Origin: Flagellimonas aurea
GTDB taxonomy: Bacteria > Bacteroidota > Bacteroidia > Flavobacteriales > Flavobacteriaceae
DNA length: 64,000 nt
Assembly: GCF_017313785.1 (NCBI RefSeq)
Contig: NZ_JAFLNL010000001.1
Span: 620,001 to 684,000 of the forward strand
Direction of reading: 5' to 3'
Position numbers and translations under genes: made by a program
Notes under the pieces: generated by a model
What the model was told of the DNA's origin: nothing
What the model saw: the letters and a program-made list of their open reading frames with translations, nothing else
Database searches by the model: none
Shown: in pieces, positions 60,428 through 64,000 of the stretch
How the letters are laid out: each line of letters starts with the position of its first letter
Numbering within the stretch: position 1 is the first letter of the stretch

Positions 60428-62384
60428 GGATGTCCAAGACCACTTTGGTTCCAATGGGGTCGCCGTTCTCATCGAACAGGTCCAAGATATCCACATCAAA
60501 TTTGTTTTGATAGTCCTTGGCAAAATTGGCCAATCGTTCCTTGGTAATGCGAATACCCAAGGATTTCCTTTTTAGCACACGGTTTTCTTTGTTTACCTCG
60601 GCCATGGTTCGGCCGACACCATTGTCCACAATTTCTATCGTAACGTGTCCTCGGTCCTTGTGCTTCACGTTAATTTGAATTTTCTTTTCTCCTTCTTTGG
60701 GAGATAGGCCATGCCAAAGGGAGTTTTCCAAAAAAGGCTGAAGTGTCAAAGATGGAATTTTGATATTATCTATATTGATGTTCTTTTCTACTTCGATTTT
60801 AAAATCTATTTCGTTGGAGAACCGGATATTTTCGATATTCATGTATAGCTCCATGGTTCCCAGTTCTTCGGATAGCGGGATTTCCTTTTGGGAAGATGCT
60901 TCTAGAATTTTTCGGACAAGTTTGGAGAACTTGTTCAGATAATGAACGGCATTTTTTTGTTCGTTGTTTATAATATAAAGCTTGATCGAGTTCAAGGAGT
61001 TGAACAAGAAATGGGGGTTCATTTGGCTGCGCAGCATTTGTTGCTCCAAAGTGAGTACCCTCTTCTCGTTCTTACTCTGGTATTGTCGGTAAAGAATGTA
61101 GAGTATGGATGAAATAAGCCCAACGATCAATGCACTTACCAGAAGAGTTGTCTGATTTTTTTTAAGCCTTAGCCGAACGATTTCGTTTTCTTTCGCTAAA
61201 ACCGCGATCTGGCTGTTCTTTTTGTCATTTTCGTACCTAACGATAATATCGTTCATGTACCTTAGGTTGGTAGCGCTGGAAATCTCCTTTTCGTGTTCAC
61301 TGGCCTTTTTATAGAACTCGTAGGCTTTTTTAAAATCACCTTTGGCGTTTTCTAGATCGGACATCTTTTCGTACGCGTACAAAATATTGCTGGGCATATT
61401 TCGGTTTTGTGCCATTGTAAGACCTTTTTGTATAAAGGTCTCGGCTTCCTCATAGTTGCCCAATTTGGTATGTGCCCATCCCGTATTGATATACACCAGG
61501 CCCGTTACGGAGAAATCGCCTATTTTTTCGGATTCTGAATGTAGGGGCTCTAAAAGTACCAACGCCAAATAGGGCATGTTCTGTTTTAAATAGATTTGGG
61601 CCAGACTGTTCTTGCATATAACACGGCCTACTTCCGAATCGATTTCCTCGTTATAGGCCAAGGATTTCCTGTAATTTTCCAAAGCCTCCTCCAAATCGCC
61701 CTTTTCTTCTAGGCAATGCCCAATATTTTGATGGTTTATGGCCAACCCCAATTTGTTGCCCAGTTCCTCTTCCAGTTTCAATGCCCTTCTAAACTGTAAT
61801 ATGGCCAAATCGTACTGCTCCAAAGTTTGGTAAAGGTTTCCAATACCATTCAGGGCAACATTTATACTTCTTTTGATATGGTTGGATGGGTTCTCGATTT
61901 GTTCTGCCAGTTCAAGCGCCTTTTGGTGATAATCCAATGCGGTCTTTATCCCATCGGTACGTCTATAGACCACACCTAGCATATTTAAACTGAGTACTTT
62001 AAAATCAATGTTGTTCGCTTTTTCAGAGGCGGCCAAGGCTTGTTCGTGCAATGCAACGGCCTGTTCATATTGGGAAAAGTTCCGATACTTCATGCCCAAT
62101 TGGTTCAAGGCATAGGATTGTCCTTCTAAATAGTCGTTTTTTTTGCTAAAGTTGGCAAAGTATCTTAATAAGGAGGTGTCCCGTTTTTCGGAAGATAGCT
62201 CTTCATCCAGTGCCTCGTAGGTCTTGGGTTTAAGTTTTACCAGTATTTCCGTTTTGTCAATAAACTCGTCAGAGAGATCTTGAGCGTGTAAAGTATATAA
62301 AAAGGAGAACAGCAAAAAGGTGACCAGAGACCCGGTTCGCGCTCGATGCAGGTTTTTGATAAGGAGGAACTTTACTATAGGCAC
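60417..62384 (-). CDS. TPR-containing LytS-type sensor histidine kinase
   Basis: A 655-residue membrane kinase common in Bacteroidota. A signal-like N-terminus ends near LHAQ (residue 35). Residues about 85-370 are TPR repeats (for example LNMLGVVYRRTDGIKTALDY, LNGIGNLYQTLEQYDLAILQ) that face the periplasm. A single transmembrane helix (411-432) precedes a His_kinase domain with His458 in SQMNPHFLFNSLNSIK and an ATPase part (LQPFLENSLWHG, IVDNGVGR). The start is GTG. It lies 15 bp after its regulator gene, so the pair is one operon, with the regulator first. Confidence 0.93.
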   Translation of the reverse strand: MPIVKFLLIKNLHRARTGSLVTFLLFSFLYTLHAQDLSDEFIDKTEILVKLKPKTYEALDEELSSEKRDTSLLRYFANFSKKNDYLEGQSYALNQLGMKYRNFSQYEQAVALHEQALAASEKANNIDFKVLSLNMLGVVYRRTDGIKTALDYHQKALELAEQIENPSNHIKRSINVALNGIGNLYQTLEQYDLAILQFRRALKLEEELGNKLGLAINHQNIGHCLEEKGDLEEALENYRKSLAYNEEIDSEVGRVICKNSLAQIYLKQNMPYLALVLLEPLHSESEKIGDFSVTGLVYINTGWAHTKLGNYEEAETFIQKGLTMAQNRNMPSNILYAYEKMSDLENAKGDFKKAYEFYKKASEHEKEISSATNLRYMNDIIVRYENDKKNSQIAVLAKENEIVRLRLKKNQTTLLVSALIVGLISSILYILYRQYQSKNEKRVLTLEQQMLRSQMNPHFLFNSLNSIKLYIINNEQKNAVHYLNKFSKLVRKILEASSQKEIPLSEELGTMELYMNIENIRFSNEIDFKIEVEKNINIDNIKIPSLTLQPFLENSLWHGLSPKEGEKKIQINVKHKDRGHVTIEIVDNGVGRTMAEVNKENRVLKRKSLGIRITKERLANFAKDYQNKFDVDILDLFDENGDPIGTKVVLDIPTI

Positions 62385-62399
62385 GGGAACATTTTGAGA

Positions 62400-63134
62400 T
62401 TATAGCATATCCAAAAAGTCGGATTTTTTTTGCCGGGAAACAGGGATTTTATGATTGGATTCCAGAACCACATAGCCGTCGGTTTTGAGGAATTCTTTTA
62501 TTTTGTTGAGATTGATTATATAAGAGTTGTGTATTCTAAAAAAGCTGCTTTCTGGCAACAAAGCATTGACTTCCTTCAATTTTTTCGTGAGAAGGATTTT
62601 TTGTCCGTCCTTTAAAAAAATAGTACTGTAATTACCATCCGATTCTGCATACAGGATTTCATCGCTGTTCAAAAAGACCAATTTACCGTCCGTATTGATG
62701 GTTATTTTTTTGCTCTGCGATTCCGAATTAAAGTTAAGAAGAATTCTTTCCAAGCGTTCAACGGTCAAATTTTTAGCGTTGAACTTTTTTATTTTGGCTA
62801 TGGTTTCCTCCAGATCATCCGAGTCTATGGGCTTTAGGAGATAGTCGATGGCCTCATTTTTCAAGGCCTGCAGGGCATATTGGTTATAGGCTGTAGTAAT
62901 GACTACCGGAAAATCCTTGTTTTTCAAGTTTTTTATAAACTGGAACCCGTCCATTGCTGGCATTTCAATATCCAAAAATAGACAATCGGGAGTGTTCTTT
63001 TCCAAATAGTCCAAAGCTTCCCTGGCATCTGTAAAAGATGCAATAATATCCACTTCATCGCTCAAGTTGGTAAGTTCCCAGCTTAGGCTTTGAAGGGCTT
63101 TTATCTCGTCATCAACTATTACTGCTTCTAGCAT
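62400..63134 (-). CDS. LytTR family response regulator
   Basis: A 244-residue two-component regulator. The receiver domain (1-115) has the acidic pocket VIVDDE (Asp8/Asp9), phosphoacceptor Asp55 in CLFLDIEMPAMDG, VITTAYNQYAL and YLLKPI. The C-terminal LytTR DNA-binding domain (about 140-244) shows LVFLNSDEILYAESDGNYST, ILLTKKLKEVNALLP and FFRIHNSYIINLNKIKEF. It is the partner of the TPR kinase gene downstream. A strong promoter lies just before it. Targets are unknown. Confidence 0.95.
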   Translation of the reverse strand: MLEAVIVDDEIKALQSLSWELTNLSDEVDIIASFTDAREALDYLEKNTPDCLFLDIEMPAMDGFQFIKNLKNKDFPVVITTAYNQYALQALKNEAIDYLLKPIDSDDLEETIAKIKKFNAKNLTVERLERILLNFNSESQSKKITINTDGKLVFLNSDEILYAESDGNYSTIFLKDGQKILLTKKLKEVNALLPESSFFRIHNSYIINLNKIKEFLKTDGYVVLESNHKIPVSRQKKSDFLDML

Positions 63135-63153
63135 AATCTAATATAGGTTATAC

Positions 63154-63182
63154 CAAATTTAGAATTATTCTCTACATGGCAA
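63154..63182 (-). promoter_or_regulatory. Bacteroidota-type promoter for LytTR/kinase operon
   Basis: Read on the minus strand: -33 TTG (63182-63180), an 18-base spacer and -7 TAAATTTG (63161-63154), the best full-length promoter match I found. Transcription would start roughly a dozen bases before the ATG at 63134. Confidence 0.7.
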
Positions 63183-63237
63183 TAAAATAATGTGTTAATG
63201 GATATTTAGCACGTATAACTGGTATAAAAAGGGGAAT

Positions 63238-63261
63238 CAGGTGAAAAATCACTTGTTTTTT
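63238..63261 (+). terminator. Terminator-like hairpin without an upstream gene
   Basis: CAGGTGA-AAAA-TCACTTG (7-bp stem with one G-T) followed by six T, oriented to act on plus-strand transcripts. Nothing on the plus strand precedes it, because the LytTR gene runs the other way. The rest of 63135-63427 is AT-rich, without a further feature I can support. Confidence 0.5.
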
Positions 63262-63427
63262 CTGTTTGGGACTATAGTTTACAGGAAAGCTAAAGCTAGT
63301 TTCCCATACCCAAAAACCAATTATACATAAAACAGAACAGTTTATACATACGCATTATATGTGTGAAATTTAGTTGTCTATATTCGGCATGTCAAAAATG
63401 AGAGGACAATTTTGAAATAGCCAGAAA

Positions 63428-63547
63428 ATGAAAAAATGTGCAATATTGTTTTTGATTTTGATAGTGGCCCTGTTTTTCGCCGCAGTATCAGAAAAGAACA
63501 ACGCTCAATTGGGCAGCGATTGGGATAAGGTTGTTGCAAGGAAATAA
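63428..63547 (+). CDS. Possible small secreted peptide (39 residues)
   Basis: A 39-codon ATG-to-TAA frame. The N-terminus has two lysines (MKKCAIL) and a strong hydrophobic core (FLILIVALFFAAV), then polar SEKNNAQ, so it looks like a signal peptide with a cleavage point at AVS or NAQ. The remainder, LGSDWDKVVARK, would be a mature peptide of about 13-18 residues. Alternatively the whole forms one membrane helix with a short tail. No ribosome-binding site or close promoter match was found, and it is not a family I know. The LytTR operon diverges 290 bp to its left and a structured RNA candidate lies just to its right. Confidence 0.4.
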   Translation: MKKCAILFLILIVALFFAAVSEKNNAQLGSDWDKVVARK

Positions 63548-63549
63548 TC

Positions 63550-63578
63550 TTGTAACACGATAGCTCTTAAAAATTTTG
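63550..63578 (+). promoter_or_regulatory. Weak promoter candidate for RNA candidate
   Basis: -33 TTG (63550-63552), an 18-base spacer and AAATTTTG (63571-63578), one mismatch from TAnnTTTG. Transcription would begin near 63583, which is inside the closing helix's first strand. Confidence 0.3.
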
Positions 63579-63831
63579 TATTACCAAATAATTGTACGGC
63601 CACGGCAACCAATCTTTTGATTGTATAAACCGCTTGCACAATTAACTTCTGTTTGGCCATAATCTGGATTTGGTTTTAGGTTTCGGGGGAACTACCTAGG
63701 ACAAAAAAAGATTTAGTAAGGCTCGATTGAAGAGGCCGTACTCTTTGGTAATATTTGACTGTTTAACCGGTTCATCATAGAAGCAAGACCAAGTAAGCAT
63801 ACTGATATGTCACTTGGTCTTTTTGTTTTTA
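63578..63831 (+). ncRNA. Candidate structured non-coding RNA with terminator
   Basis: TTACCAAA (63581-63588) is complementary to TTTGGTAA (63744-63751), extended by three pairs outward. Further in, GTACGGCC (63594-63601) is complementary to GGCCGTAC (63734-63741). Together they make a long closing helix of 11 plus 8 pairs with a small internal loop (5 and 2 bases) around about 130 bases. Inside, CAATC-TTTT-GATTG (63610-63623) and TAGGT...ACCTA (63677-63698) form hairpins. A strong terminator follows. I found no match by eye to tmRNA, RNase P, SRP or 6S signatures. The plus strand is favoured because of the terminator's T-run. The strand and exact ends are inferred. Confidence 0.5.
63785..63830 (+). 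terminator. Strong intrinsic terminator
   Basis: AAGACCAAGT (63785-63794) pairs exactly with ACTTGGTCTT (63812-63821) around a 17-base loop and is followed by TTTGTTTTT. It is oriented to end a plus-strand transcript coming from the RNA candidate or the small peptide frame. Confidence 0.85.
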
Positions 63832-64000
63832 CAGATTTTGTAAAGTATTGCTTACAAATTAAGCCAGTGCCTAGATTTCAACATTTTATGTTAAAAACTT
63901 TACGGGTGTTTTTAGCGTTGAATCTTTAAAAACTCAAGGTATTTTTAAATCTTTGTCGGCGTTGACCCAAGAACTAAATTAGGTAGATTCCACACGCTGA
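63832..64000. other. AT-rich end of window (nothing recognised)
   Basis: No gene or RNA recognised. AATCTTTG at 63947-63954 is one mismatch from a -7 box and could serve a gene to the right of the window. Confidence 0.4.

Noticed and set aside
63337..63345. ACAGTTTAT as a LytTR-type binding repeat
   Set aside because: Only one copy was found; the expected second copy about 21 bases away is missing.
63594..63754. tmRNA, RNase P RNA, SRP RNA or a common riboswitch in the final gap
   Set aside because: None of the conserved core motifs of those RNAs could be found by eye, so the element is left as an unclassified candidate.

Overview
The window reads as a chromosomal stretch from a marine-type member of the Flavobacteriaceae (Bacteroidota), close in style to Muricauda/Allomuricauda or Maribacter; the genus is a guess. 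The signs are promoter boxes of the Bacteroidota type (TAnnTTTG), a secreted subtilase with a type IX secretion sorting domain, surface-type lipoprotein signals, families found mostly in this phylum (DUF2480, DUF3078, DUF3109), and very tight gene packing. I see no rRNA or tRNA gene, insertion sequence, prophage or CRISPR array.

Layout. 1-1.5 kb: the end of a SUF iron-sulfur assembly cluster (sufE partial, sufT-like, DUF2805, DUF2480). 1.5-11.3 kb: a repeat-rich gap, an outer-membrane DUF3078 protein, hflX, a zinc carboxypeptidase, an endonuclease-like phosphatase, a T9SS subtilase and a second repeat-rich gap. 11.3-22.2 kb: a long minus-strand block holding hemA-C-D-E, a DUF6973 gene, hemF, phzF-like, hemB, a beta-lactamase-like hydrolase, a CNNM/CBS protein, ogt and a DEDDy exonuclease. 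A divergent AraC regulator stands beside hemA. 22.3-38.4 kb: ThuA, DUF1460, a surface lipoprotein, MscS, hemH with a DUF3050 gene, MATE, lactonase, a zinc-ribbon/SPFH pair, P1 peptidase, DinB, a Gfo/Idh oxidoreductase and a DUF1080 lipoprotein. 38.4-50.5 kb: two tandem BNR-repeat exoproteins, hemJ, an orphan sensor kinase, a crotonase, an unknown secreted protein and a radical SAM protein. 50.5-63.1 kb: a second Gfo/Idh enzyme, HD hydrolase, plsC, bacilliredoxin, a TerB-DnaJ protein, PepSY, HupE, dCMP deaminase, a C-terminal processing protease, MarC, DUF3109 and a TPR histidine kinase/LytTR regulator pair. 63.1-64 kb is AT-rich and without large genes.

Working together. Eight heme-pathway genes (hemA, B, C, D, E, F, H, J) lie in the window, enough to go from glutamyl-tRNA to heme apart from the GSA aminotransferase step (hemL), which I do not see. 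The two Gfo/Idh enzymes, DUF1080 and ThuA proteins look like parts of envelope-linked sugar (3-keto-glycoside) metabolism.

Most unusual items: (1) a candidate structured non-coding RNA at about 63.58-63.83 kb, with a long closing helix made of two perfect 8-bp inverted segments and followed by a strong terminator, lying just after a 39-codon secreted-peptide ORF; (2) a dispersed non-coding repeat of about 235 bp bounded by short palindromes, present as two inverted copies 9.5 kb apart plus a partial third; (3) a DUF3050 protein beside ferrochelatase with a His/Asp/His spacing like that of heme-oxygenase-like diiron enzymes. All coordinates and motif counts were read by eye, without database searches.
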